Shown here: piece by piece, positions 36,929 through 44,424 of the stretch
Layout: every line of letters starts with the position of its first letter
How positions within the stretch are numbered: position 1 is the first letter of the stretch
Source: UBA6107 sp964533735
Lineage (GTDB): Bacteria; Chloroflexota; Anaerolineae; Anaerolineales; Anaerolineaceae
Reading direction: 5' to 3'
Assembly (NCBI GenBank): GCA_964533735.1
Contig: CAZHMD010000002.1
Span: 192,916-256,915 of the forward strand
Length of the DNA stretch: 64,000 nt
Translations under genes and position numbers: made by a program
Notes under the pieces: generated by a model
Seen by the model: only the letters and a program-made list of their open reading frames with translations
What the model was told of the DNA's origin: nothing
Database searches by the model: none

Positions 36929-37779
36929 TTGAACCCTCCCGTTAAACTTCTGGAAACGCAGGCAAACCCGATGACACCCGGACCGATGTGGGCACCAAGC
37001 ACGGGGTTAATGATTTCAACCCACGTATCAGACCCTGGCAGCAGGTCGCGAATCTCATCTTTGAGCGCCTGCACATGCTCGGTTGAACCTGAGTAGAGGA
37101 TGCCAAGCTTTTCGAACGGAGCATAAGCACGCATCATTTCAACCAGACGGCGAACCGCCTTTTTATGTGTGCGAACTTTTTCCACACCGGAAACTCCGTT
37201 ATGCATTTTCAAGATGGGCTTGAGGTCAATAATTTCACCAATTGTGGAAATAACCACATTCATGCGGCCGCTCTTCTGGAGGAATTTTAGCGTGTTCAAC
37301 GCTGCGGCAACATATGTCCGTTTCGCCTGGTCTTCAAGCGCAGCCAGAATTTCTTTGACAGATTTGCCGGCTCGGGCGAGTGTGGCGGCGGTATGTACCA
37401 AAAAACCTGTGCCGAGGCTGAGCTGCCCCGAATCCAAAACAGTGACCGGGACTGATTTCGTTTCCTTTGCAGCAGATCTGGCGACATCCGCCGTGGCACT
37501 CAAAGTGGAGGAAATGTGGATCGACAACACTTCTGTAGCACCGCTCTCAGCCAGGGAGTCGTACATGGTGCGGAATTTTAGGAGGGAAGGTACTGCCGTC
37601 CTTGGATGTTCTTTGAATTCAGGCAGAAGTTTATAGAACTCTTCACGGGTCATATCGATCCCGTCGAGGTAGTCCTGCCCGTCCACATGGATGTAAAGCG
37701 GAACAACCTGTATTCCGAACTCGGTAATCACCTGCGCGGGAAGGTCACAAGTACTGTCTGTGATAATTCGTACTGTCAT
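36925..37779 (-). CDS. degV: DegV family fatty-acid-binding protein
   Basis: 284 residues starting VRIITDSTCDLP, then VVPLYIHVDGQDYLDGIDM, TAVPS and LHTAATLARAGKSVKEI, the typical two-domain EDD fold that binds a fatty acid chain. It is complete and of normal length. It lies 4 bp downstream of the DUF4345-like gene and overlaps the DUF1295 gene, so it is part of the same transcript; a lipid-related role for the operon fits both. Confidence 0.9.
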   Translation of the reverse strand: MTVRIITDSTCDLPAQVITEFGIQVVPLYIHVDGQDYLDGIDMTREEFYKLLPEFKEHPRTAVPSLLKFRTMYDSLAESGATEVLSIHISSTLSATADVARSAAKETKSVPVTVLDSGQLSLGTGFLVHTAATLARAGKSVKEILAALEDQAKRTYVAAALNTLKFLQKSGRMNVVISTIGEIIDLKPILKMHNGVSGVEKVRTHKKAVRRLVEMMRAYAPFEKLGILYSGSTEHVQALKDEIRDLLPGSDTWVEIINPVLGAHIGPGVIGFACVSRSLTGGFK

Positions 37780-37783
37780 CAGG

Positions 37784-38146
37784 TTACCTCCAGATTAGGA
37801 TAATTCCAAAGACGATCTCGATAGCCAGGCTGATCCAATTGGATGAAGCATAAGATTTATCGAGGAAGATGGACACAAGCCTCACCAGTCCAATTGCCAG
37901 ATATCCCATGCCCAATACCTGCAAGGCTGCATGTGCGTTTTGAGTGTTCAATCCAAAAACGAATGGGGCAATCCCCAGCGCGATAAATAAGCCGCCAAAG
38001 ATCGCGCGGATCTCGGAGATACCGCGTGCGCCCTCAGCCACCAGGCCGGTGAAGCCGTAAATGGCGGTGGGTTTGATCAGCGCCAGTACCCCTGTTGCAG
38101 CGGTTCCAACAGCTGCGATTGCTTTTAATACCAGTAAAAAAGTCAT
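37784..38146 (-). CDS. DUF4345-like small membrane protein
   Basis: 120 residues with four hydrophobic segments (TFLLVLKAIAAVGTAATGVLA; FGGLFIALGIAPFVFG; MGYLAIGLVRLVSIFLD; ISLAIEIVFGIILIWR). The EIRAIFGGLFIALG stretch matches the DUF4345 family. The role is unknown. It stands between the likely selenoprotein (12 bp away) and DegV (4 bp away). Confidence 0.72.
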   Translation of the reverse strand: MTFLLVLKAIAAVGTAATGVLALIKPTAIYGFTGLVAEGARGISEIRAIFGGLFIALGIAPFVFGLNTQNAHAALQVLGMGYLAIGLVRLVSIFLDKSYASSNWISLAIEIVFGIILIWR

Positions 38147-38158
38147 TTTAATCTCCTG

Positions 38159-38626
38159 TTATTGATTAATTATATCGATTAAAGCGAACAGTTCGTCATT
38201 TTCCGGGATATCAGACATGGAGTGACCATAATGTACAAATCGGGCAATTCCGGCTTTATCCATTAAAACCTGCGCAGGCATGCGCCCCATCTTGAACAAG
38301 TTGATTTCCTGCCCATAAAGTTTAAGGACACTCGCCCTGGCATCAGGAAGCCCGATAAACGGGAGCGTGTGTTCCTGCCAGTAATCCTTAAAAGCCTGGC
38401 GGCCTTCCGGACCAACAACGATGATCGCGGTGGACCTTTTGATAAATTCCTGGTGATCAAGACGCAACTGCGCCATATGCTTTCGGCAGAATGGTCAGGT
38501 GAAGCCGCGATTAAAGACCAGGAGGACATTTGACTTGCCGATGAAATCAGACAGACACACCGGTTTTCCGTTGAAATCATCAAGGGTAAAATCAGGTGCT
38601 TTTGCATTCAAATCAACTTTTGGCAT
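38159..38626 (-). CDS. Redoxin-domain protein with in-frame UGA (likely selenocysteine)
   Basis: The frame from the ATG at 38626 reads a thioredoxin-fold AhpC/TSA-like N-terminus (KAPDFTLDDFNGKPV ... VLLVFNRGFT), then a UGA at 38495-38497 (codon 44), then PFCRKHMAQLR and a normal continuation to TAA at 38159. The UGA falls exactly where relatives have Cys in the motif RGFxCPxCR, so it would give UxxC. Reading through yields 155 residues, normal for the family. If read as a stop, the part after it would start at an internal Met. A hairpin with CUGC/GCAG arms follows the UGA by about 7 bases. The gene sits in the operon led by the TIGR01777 gene, 32 bp after it. Confidence 0.82.
38450..38497 (-). 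promoter_or_regulatory. Candidate bacterial SECIS hairpin after UGA
   Basis: Right after the in-frame UGA on the minus strand, two small hairpins can be drawn: one with CTGC pairing to GCAG about 8-29 bases downstream (loop rich in A), and one with GCGC/GCGU arms around an AGUU loop about 25-36 bases downstream. Bacterial SECIS elements start 10-20 bases after UGA, but their sequence is loose, so I can only call this a candidate. Confidence 0.35.
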
Positions 38627-38658
38627 ACCACCCCAGGCACTCTCTTTGTAAGTAAATA

Positions 38659-39561
38659 TTAGAGTAAATTTTCTAACGCTGCATCTATCTTAGGGTAGAG
38701 AAATTCAAAGCCCATTGCCTGCAAACGTTTTGCCACAGCATTCTGACCCTCAAGGATGACCGTGCTCATTTCTCCAAACATGATCTTGAGCACAAATGCG
38801 GGCACAGGAATGAATGATGGTCTATGCATGGCTTTTCCAACGGCGCGGGCGAACTCCCGATTGGTGACAGATTCGGCGCACAGGTTGAAAATCCCTTTTG
38901 CACCCGGATTGTCGAGCAGGAAACGGAGCGCTCTAATCGCATCCGCGAGGTGGATCCATGAGAACCACTGCCTGCCTGAGCCGAGGCGACCGCCAACGAA
39001 AAACCTGAACGGGAGGAGCATGCGCGGCAGCGAGCCTTTTGCGGCATGCAGTACCACCCCTGAGCGGGCGGCAACCCAGCGAACCCCTAATTCCTCAACG
39101 GGACGGGTGCTGGCTTCCCAGGCGCGGGTTACACTTGCTCCAAAATCATCGCCATAATCATCACTTTCGTCAAAAACCCTGTCTTCACTCATGCCATAAG
39201 CGCCAATACCAGACATTTGGACAAACACGGCAGGCTTGTGTGAAGCACTGCGGGTAGCCTGGGTGAGAGCATTACCAGCATTCACACGGCTTTGGATGAT
39301 CTCCTGTTTTTGCGCGAACGTCCAGCGCTTGACACCGATGCTCTCGCCGATTAGATTTACGACTGCATCCGCCTGCTCTATTTCGGCTGCCCAGGTACCC
39401 AAAGTACGGGTATCCCAGTGGACAAAGCGCACCCGGGGAGATAAGGATTGCGATGCGTTCACGTTGCGGGTGAGGATGATCACCTCATGCCCGTCGCGAA
39501 CAAGATCGGCTGTTAACGCACTGCCGATGAAACCACTGCCACCGGCAATTAATACTCTCAT
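38659..39561 (-). CDS. TIGR01777 family SDR (NAD-dependent epimerase-like)
   Basis: 300 residues starting VLIAGGSGFIGSAL, then VNLIGESIGVKRWTFAQKQEI (diagnostic), SGIGAYG, PVEELGVRWVAARSGVVL, GGRLGSGRQWFSWIHLAD and FNLCAE. This is the COG1090 group, common beside photolyase-type and B12-regulator genes. The ATG has GGAGG seven bases upstream. It is the first gene of the minus-strand operon and faces away from carH across a 146-bp control region. The substrate is unknown. Confidence 0.9.
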   Translation of the reverse strand: MRVLIAGGSGFIGSALTADLVRDGHEVIILTRNVNASQSLSPRVRFVHWDTRTLGTWAAEIEQADAVVNLIGESIGVKRWTFAQKQEIIQSRVNAGNALTQATRSASHKPAVFVQMSGIGAYGMSEDRVFDESDDYGDDFGASVTRAWEASTRPVEELGVRWVAARSGVVLHAAKGSLPRMLLPFRFFVGGRLGSGRQWFSWIHLADAIRALRFLLDNPGAKGIFNLCAESVTNREFARAVGKAMHRPSFIPVPAFVLKIMFGEMSTVILEGQNAVAKRLQAMGFEFLYPKIDAALENLL

Positions 39562-39599
39562 TTAGCCTCCGATTTCTCGAAATCAGCCCTTACAAATTT

Positions 39600-39628
39600 A
39601 TAATAACAAACTTGTTGTAAGTTGTCAA
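39600..39628 (-). promoter_or_regulatory. Sigma70-type promoter for the leftward operon
   Basis: Read on the minus strand, TTGACA (39628-39623) and TATTAT (39605-39600) are separated by exactly 17 bases. The predicted start lies about 30 bases before the ATG of the TIGR01777 gene. The TTGACA lies inside the operator-like repeats, so a bound regulator would block polymerase. Confidence 0.65.
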
Positions 39629-39680
39629 TATGTTGTCCATATATATCTTGACAATTTCTGTACAATTCTGTATAATCTGG
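39611..39680. promoter_or_regulatory. Operator-like repeats between divergent promoters
   Basis: The stretch carries several copies of a TTGTCAA/TGTCCA/TGTACA-type word: TTGTAAG, GTTGTCAAT, GTTGTCCAT, CTTGACAAT, CTGTACAAT and CTGGACAAG. TTGTCAA (39622-39628) and TTGACAA (39648-39654) make an inverted repeat that holds both -35 boxes. CarH-type regulators bind such repeated sites over promoters in the dark and leave on light. Binding by the neighbouring protein is inferred from position. Confidence 0.55.
39648..39676 (+). promoter_or_regulatory. Sigma70-type promoter for carH
   Basis: TTGACA at 39648-39653 and TATAAT at 39671-39676 with a 17-bp spacer form a near-consensus promoter. The predicted start is about 25 bases before the carH ATG. 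It overlaps repeats of the operator, so autoregulation is likely. Confidence 0.75.
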
Positions 39681-39707
39681 ACAAGATTTGAGGAAAGCAG
39701 GTATTTT

Positions 39708-41018
39708 ATGATCGCTCGTACACCCCTCTACAGTCTTAGTGTTGTTCTGCGTGAAACCGGCTTGAAGCCGGATGTTTTGCGTGCCTGGGAGAGGCGTTAT
39801 CAACTCCCCCTCCCGCAACGCTCTGCCGGCGGCCATCGCCTCTACTCTGAATACGATATCGAAACAATCAAATGGTTGAAGGCACACCAGGCAGATGGTT
39901 TATCCATCAGCCTGGCCGTGCAATTGTGGCGTGAAATATCCCTTACCTCCGACCCGCTGGAAAATGAACCTCACGAGATATCACTGCGTGTCCAGCCAGA
40001 CCTTGCAGAACAGAACAAAATTGAAAATTACAGGGATTCCTGGGTGTTGGCTTGCTTGGCTTATGATTCACACAAGTCTGAAGAAACCCTTAACCTGGCT
40101 TTTGGCATATACCCAATTGAAGCGGTCTGCACTCACGTTCTCCAGGAAGGATTAAGCCAGATTGGAAACCTGTGGCAAACAGGCAAGGCCTCTCCCCAAC
40201 AAGAACATTTCGCCTCCGCCCTTGCGCAAAATCGCATGCAGGCTCTGATCGCTGCCTCTCCCAATCCTGTGATTGATAAAACGATTTTGGTGGGCTGCCC
40301 TCCCGGTGAATTGCACACCTTTCCATTACTCCTGCTCAATTTATTCCTGCGTAGAGAGGGTTATTCTGTGATAAATCTTGGTGCAGATATCCCGCTTGAG
40401 CAATTATCGGAATCAATCAGTCAAATACGTCCTGATCTGGTCATCCTTGCTGCACAAAGATTGGCAACAGCCGCCACATTGGAAAACACAGCCATGTATC
40501 TATCCGGGCAAAAAGTGCAGCTGGGATTTGGCGGTGCAATCTTTTGTCGCATACCCACCCTTAAGTTGGTGATTGCTGGCCATTACCTGGGTGATTCAAT
40601 CGAATCGTCGATCTTTGCCATTAAACAATTACTTGCAATTCCCAATAGGGTTTCCCAAAAGGGCATATTTGAGCCACACAACCGGGGGTTAGCACTGCAA
40701 TATGATGAGAAACGCCCATTCATAGACTACAAAACCGGTGAGTTGCTCAAAGAACAGGCGTATGCTGTCCAAAATCTTAACGAGGTAAATACATTCTTTG
40801 GTGACGGATTGTCTGCCGCTCTCTCTCTCGGCGATATCTCTTATATGGAATCCGATTTATTGTGGGTGAATGAATTAATGAATAAACGCAATGGTTCCTC
40901 TGCTCTACTTGTTCCTTATCTAAAGGCATACAACAGCGCCATCCACCATGAATTAGGTCAGCTCGCCGCACCTATTACAACCTGGCTGGACCGGATGATC
41001 GCTCAATTATTAATGTGA
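39708..41018 (+). CDS. carH: CarH/LitR-like B12-dependent MerR photoreceptor regulator
   Basis: 436 residues. Residues 6-75 are a MerR winged helix (LKPDVLRAWERRYQLPLPQRS, GGHRLYSEYDI). Residues 105-180 form the helical bundle, with the light-capping motif W156-x9-E166-H167 in GNLWQTGKASPQQEHF. Residues 190-315 are the cobalamin-binding domain with E201-L-H203 (lower-ligand His), though the usual Gly three residues later is Pro. This set of residues defines CarH-type light sensors that hold adenosylcobalamin. A 120-residue C-terminal extension of unknown fold follows. The ATG at 39708 has AGGAAAGCAGG before it. It probably represses both promoters upstream. Confidence 0.85.
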   Translation: MIARTPLYSLSVVLRETGLKPDVLRAWERRYQLPLPQRSAGGHRLYSEYDIETIKWLKAHQADGLSISLAVQLWREISLTSDPLENEPHEISLRVQPDLAEQNKIENYRDSWVLACLAYDSHKSEETLNLAFGIYPIEAVCTHVLQEGLSQIGNLWQTGKASPQQEHFASALAQNRMQALIAASPNPVIDKTILVGCPPGELHTFPLLLLNLFLRREGYSVINLGADIPLEQLSESISQIRPDLVILAAQRLATAATLENTAMYLSGQKVQLGFGGAIFCRIPTLKLVIAGHYLGDSIESSIFAIKQLLAIPNRVSQKGIFEPHNRGLALQYDEKRPFIDYKTGELLKEQAYAVQNLNEVNTFFGDGLSAALSLGDISYMESDLLWVNELMNKRNGSSALLVPYLKAYNSAIHHELGQLAAPITTWLDRMIAQLLM

Positions 41019-41028
41019 AGGAGAAATA

Positions 41029-41640
41029 ATGAAACTGAAACAACATTTAGATTTTAACCAACCAGCACCCGACCTGTCCTTCCTCGATACTTCTGGTAAA
41101 GAAGTACGACTGTCCAGTTTATGGCAGGCAAAACCACTCTTACTGGCATTCACGCGTCATTTTGGTTGTACCCAATGCAAGGAGATGCTGGATGAACTGG
41201 TCAGCAGCCGGAAACGCATTGAAGAATCCGGGCTTTCCATCGCCGTGGTTCTGCAGGGGAGTGTTGAGTCTTCGATTGAATTCGCAAAACGGTTTGCTCC
41301 GGGATTGCTGTGCCTGACCGACCCGGAGCGTAAAGCCTACAAGGCTTTCGGGCTGGAGCGCGGAGGGATTTTCCAGACCTTTTTGAACCCAAAAGTATGG
41401 GCGGCAATTTCGAGAGCCCGCAAGAAGGGTTATTTTGTTGAATCCCCACCCGAAGGGCAGGATTCCATGCAGATGTCCGGTCTGTTCGTAATCAACCGAG
41501 CAGGCAGGATCGTACTGCCGTATTACTTTGACCATATTGCCGACCACCCCAAACTGGAATTGTTATTATCCGGTGTCCTTTCTACGCGCTGGGACAAGCC
41601 TTTTGATGGGCCTGTGGGTCCAGGCATAAAGAAACAATAA
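41029..41640 (+). CDS. Peroxiredoxin-like (AhpC/TSA, CxxC) protein
   Basis: 203 residues of the thioredoxin-fold AhpC/TSA group. PAPDLSFLDTSGKEVRL is the entry and FTRHFGCTQCKEML the active site, with a C-x-x-C. GLFVINRAGRIVLPYYF is the usual strand. It lies 10 bp after carH with a GGAG before the ATG, so it is co-transcribed with it. It resembles the peroxiredoxin-like 2/SelL group, which occurs with Sec in other organisms; here it has Cys. It would defend against peroxide or act as a thiol oxidoreductase. Confidence 0.83.
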   Translation: MKLKQHLDFNQPAPDLSFLDTSGKEVRLSSLWQAKPLLLAFTRHFGCTQCKEMLDELVSSRKRIEESGLSIAVVLQGSVESSIEFAKRFAPGLLCLTDPERKAYKAFGLERGGIFQTFLNPKVWAAISRARKKGYFVESPPEGQDSMQMSGLFVINRAGRIVLPYYFDHIADHPKLELLLSGVLSTRWDKPFDGPVGPGIKKQ

Positions 41641-41656
41641 ACATAGGAGATATAAG

Positions 41657-42436
41657 ATGTTAAAGAAATTATTCGTAGTAGTAGTAGCAGCACTTTTTAC
41701 TCTTTCTACCCTGGCAGCCTGCTCAACACAGGTGGAGGAGACTCCAATAGTTGTAAATGAGAATACCCCGGCAGCAGTGATCGCAGAAGGACGCCTTCTC
41801 CCTTCCAGAAGCTTGGAACTATCCTTCACGACCAGCGGTAAAGTGGTGGAAATACTGGTCAAAGATGGTGACCTGGTTACCGAAGGGCAGGAACTTGCCC
41901 GGCTGGAAAAGTCACCAGAGGCGGTATTGGCAATAGCCAGGGCTAAACAGGAATTGCTGGCGGCGCAGCAGGCACTTGCTGATCTAGAAGAACAGGATGA
42001 TCCGGATGTCGATGATGTGGCTCTGGCGAACGCGCAGTTGGAAACTGCAGAAGCATCTCTCGAGAGCGCACGCGCATTCGAAAATGCTGCCGTCTTGAAG
42101 GCCAATATGGGCGGAACGATAGTAGACCTTGATCTGCAGGTTGGTCAAAAGGTCACCCCCGGGATCGCGGTTGGATCCATTGCAGACTTCTCCTTCTGGG
42201 TGGTGAAAACCGAAAACCTGACTGAGACAGAAGTGGTCAACATCGCAGTGGGGGCTCCTGTTGAGATTACCCTGGACGCAATCCCAGGCGTGAGCCTAAC
42301 CGGCGAGGTCGCTCACATCAATGCCCGCTACGAAGAAAAACGCGGCGATATCATTTACACCGTCACCATCAACCTAACGCAAACTGATCCCCGCATGCTG
42401 TGGGGAATGACCGCCGCTGCGCGTTTCATCCAGTAA
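41657..42436 (+). CDS. HlyD-type membrane-fusion lipoprotein of an ABC exporter
   Basis: 259 residues. The signal peptide ends in a lipobox, LAAC, so the protein is probably lipid-anchored. VVEILVKDGDLVTEGQELARLE and NMGGTIVDLDLQVGQKVTPGIAV are the two halves of a biotinyl-lipoyl-like domain, with a short coiled coil between (residues 90-135); the later beta-barrel part is GAPVEITLDAIPG. It starts 17 bp after the peroxiredoxin-like gene and precedes its partner permease and ATPase. Confidence 0.85.
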   Translation: MLKKLFVVVVAALFTLSTLAACSTQVEETPIVVNENTPAAVIAEGRLLPSRSLELSFTTSGKVVEILVKDGDLVTEGQELARLEKSPEAVLAIARAKQELLAAQQALADLEEQDDPDVDDVALANAQLETAEASLESARAFENAAVLKANMGGTIVDLDLQVGQKVTPGIAVGSIADFSFWVVKTENLTETEVVNIAVGAPVEITLDAIPGVSLTGEVAHINARYEEKRGDIIYTVTINLTQTDPRMLWGMTAAARFIQ

Positions 42437-42449
42437 GGAAAGAGAATCC

Positions 42450-43619
42450 ATGCGAAAAACACTCTCCCTTGCCAGTTACCTGGCACTCAAAGAAGTCTGG
42501 CGGAACCGCGGCAGATTCCTGCTCGTCAGCCTGGTCATCGCGCTCATCACCTTGTTGGTATTGTTCATCGCCGCATTAGGTGAAGGCTTGGGCAACGGCA
42601 ACCGCGAATACATCTCCAAATTGGGTGGCGAGTTGATTGTCTACCAGGCGAAATCTGATTTCCTCATTCCCGCCAGCCGTCTCGGCCGCGACCGCCTGGC
42701 AGCCCTTCGCCGTGTGGACGGCGTGGCAGATACCGGTATGCTTGGCACTGCCAATGCCACACTAATATTCGACGCTAATACCGAACCCCTTAAAGTTGCC
42801 CTGCTGGGTGTTGAACCCGGGCATGTGGGGGAACCTGCTGTAGTGCAGGGGCGGCAGCTCAGTACTGACCTGGCAGAAGAAGTGATCATCGACCGCAGCA
42901 CCGCTCTGCGCACTGACCTTGTAGTCGGCGATGTGATCACGTTGCGCGTAACGCAGGGAACCGAAGACGAATTTTACAAGCTGCGCATCGTGGGTGTTTC
43001 TGATGGCCAGCAGTACTCCCTGCAACCATCTGTCTTTGTGCCCTTTTACACATGGGACCGCATCAGGCCTAAATCGGAAGCCGAGGTTAACAACTCCAAC
43101 CCGGTTGCCAATGTACTGCTGGTGAAGCTTGAAGATCCCACAACTGTGGAACAGGTCACGCAAGCCATCACAGCCCAGGTGAAGAACGTTGAAGTAGCCA
43201 CACTGAAGCAGGCGATCTCTGCCCTGCCCGGGTACACTGCCCAACAAAGCACGCTGAACACACAGGGCGGCTTTACACTTTTCATCGGCATCCTGGTGAT
43301 CGGCGGATTCTTCCAGATCCAAATCCTGCAAAAGGTTGCCCAGATTGGTGTGCTCAAAGCGATCGGCGCTTCCAACCCGGTTGTCGGACTGGCATCCATC
43401 ATCCAGATCACTGTGGTCACGATCATCGGCGTCGCCATTGGGGGTATCCTGACGTTCCTCTTTTCACTCAGTTTCCCTCCAACGGTGCCGATCGTGTTCA
43501 ATGGCACGACCTCAGCCATCGCGCTGATCGCGCTGCTGTTGATCGGTCCCCTTGGCGGGCTGGTATCCATCCGTTACGCGGTGCGTATTGAACCGCTGAA
43601 AGCATTGGGGCTGGCATGA
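42450..43619 (+). CDS. FtsX-like ABC transporter permease (DevC/MacB-type)
   Basis: 389 residues with an N-terminal membrane segment (LVSLVIALITLLVLFIAALGEGLG), a large extracellular domain of about 220 residues and three C-terminal segments (QIQILQKVAQIGVLKAIGASNPVV is the conserved FtsX loop). It lies between the fusion lipoprotein and the ATPase. Domain order matches MacB-type tripartite exporters without the ATPase part. Confidence 0.87.
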   Translation: MRKTLSLASYLALKEVWRNRGRFLLVSLVIALITLLVLFIAALGEGLGNGNREYISKLGGELIVYQAKSDFLIPASRLGRDRLAALRRVDGVADTGMLGTANATLIFDANTEPLKVALLGVEPGHVGEPAVVQGRQLSTDLAEEVIIDRSTALRTDLVVGDVITLRVTQGTEDEFYKLRIVGVSDGQQYSLQPSVFVPFYTWDRIRPKSEAEVNNSNPVANVLLVKLEDPTTVEQVTQAITAQVKNVEVATLKQAISALPGYTAQQSTLNTQGGFTLFIGILVIGGFFQIQILQKVAQIGVLKAIGASNPVVGLASIIQITVVTIIGVAIGGILTFLFSLSFPPTVPIVFNGTTSAIALIALLLIGPLGGLVSIRYAVRIEPLKALGLA

Positions 43620-44350
43620 TGAACACCTACGCTCTCGAAACCAAATCAGTGGTCAAGACCTACCAGACAGACTTCGGCATCATCCAGGCTGTGGACGATG
43701 TGTCTCTCAGGGTGGCTGCGGGCGAGTTTGTGGCGCTGGTGGGGCCCAGCGGATCCGGCAAGACCACCATGCTCTCCATCCTGGCAGCATTACTGCAGCC
43801 CTCTGCGGGGCAGATCCTGCTGGATGGTGAAGATCTGGCAGGCATGAATGACACCAAACGTGTGGCCATGCGGCGCGAGAAGATCGGGTTTACCTTCCAG
43901 GCGAACAACCTGGTGCCCTACCTGAGCGCGGTGGAGAACGTTGAGCTTATGCTCAGGCTCAACAACCGGCTGGATAAGGCCGGCAAACTGCGCGCGCGGG
44001 AACTGCTAGCACGCCTGGGTTTGGGTGAAAGGCTGCACAACCTCCCGGGGCAGATGTCCGGCGGGCAGCAGCAACGCGTGGCAATCGCGCGGGCGTTGAT
44101 TCACAATCCCAGCCTGGTACTGGCAGATGAGCCCACTGCCAGCCTGGATACAGAACGCGCCTACCAGGTGGTCGAGACCTTCGCCGGGTTGATCCATGAG
44201 CAGAAACGCGCCGGGATCATGGTGACGCATGACCTGCGCATGTGTGCTTATGTTGACCGCGTGCTGCAGATGCAGGACGGCAAACTGGTGAACATTTACA
44301 CTGGCAAAGAGGAGATCACCAGCTTCATCAATGGCGGTTCCCGGGAATAG
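43616..44350 (+). CDS. ABC transporter ATP-binding protein (DevA/LolD-type)
   Basis: 244 residues. VGPSGSGKTTMLSIL (Walker A), MSGGQQQRVAIARALIH (signature), LVLADEPTASLDTERA (Walker B) and MVTHDLRMCAYVDRVL (switch His) are intact. It overlaps the permease gene by 4 bp. The exporter cargo is unknown: glycolipid, heme or a peptide are possible. Confidence 0.92.
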   Translation: MMNTYALETKSVVKTYQTDFGIIQAVDDVSLRVAAGEFVALVGPSGSGKTTMLSILAALLQPSAGQILLDGEDLAGMNDTKRVAMRREKIGFTFQANNLVPYLSAVENVELMLRLNNRLDKAGKLRARELLARLGLGERLHNLPGQMSGGQQQRVAIARALIHNPSLVLADEPTASLDTERAYQVVETFAGLIHEQKRAGIMVTHDLRMCAYVDRVLQMQDGKLVNIYTGKEEITSFINGGSRE

Positions 44351-44373
44351 CCCGCAACTATTGAGTAGAAGTG

Positions 44374-44406
44374 AAACCACCCTGGAAGCAAGTTCCAGGG
44401 TGGTTT
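44374..44406. terminator. Two-way terminator hairpin between convergent genes
   Basis: AAACCACCCTGGAA pairs perfectly with TTCCAGGGTGGTTT across a 5-base loop. It lies 24 bp after the ABC ATPase stop and 18 bp beyond the oxidase stop on the other strand. No long T-run follows on the plus side. Confidence 0.75.
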
Positions 44407-44424
44407 CGAATTAAATACGGGGGG

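Noticed and set aside
38263..38607. Alternate minus-strand open frame over the redoxin gene
   Set aside because: It is another frame with no family motif; the Sec-containing frame matches redoxin on both sides of the UGA.
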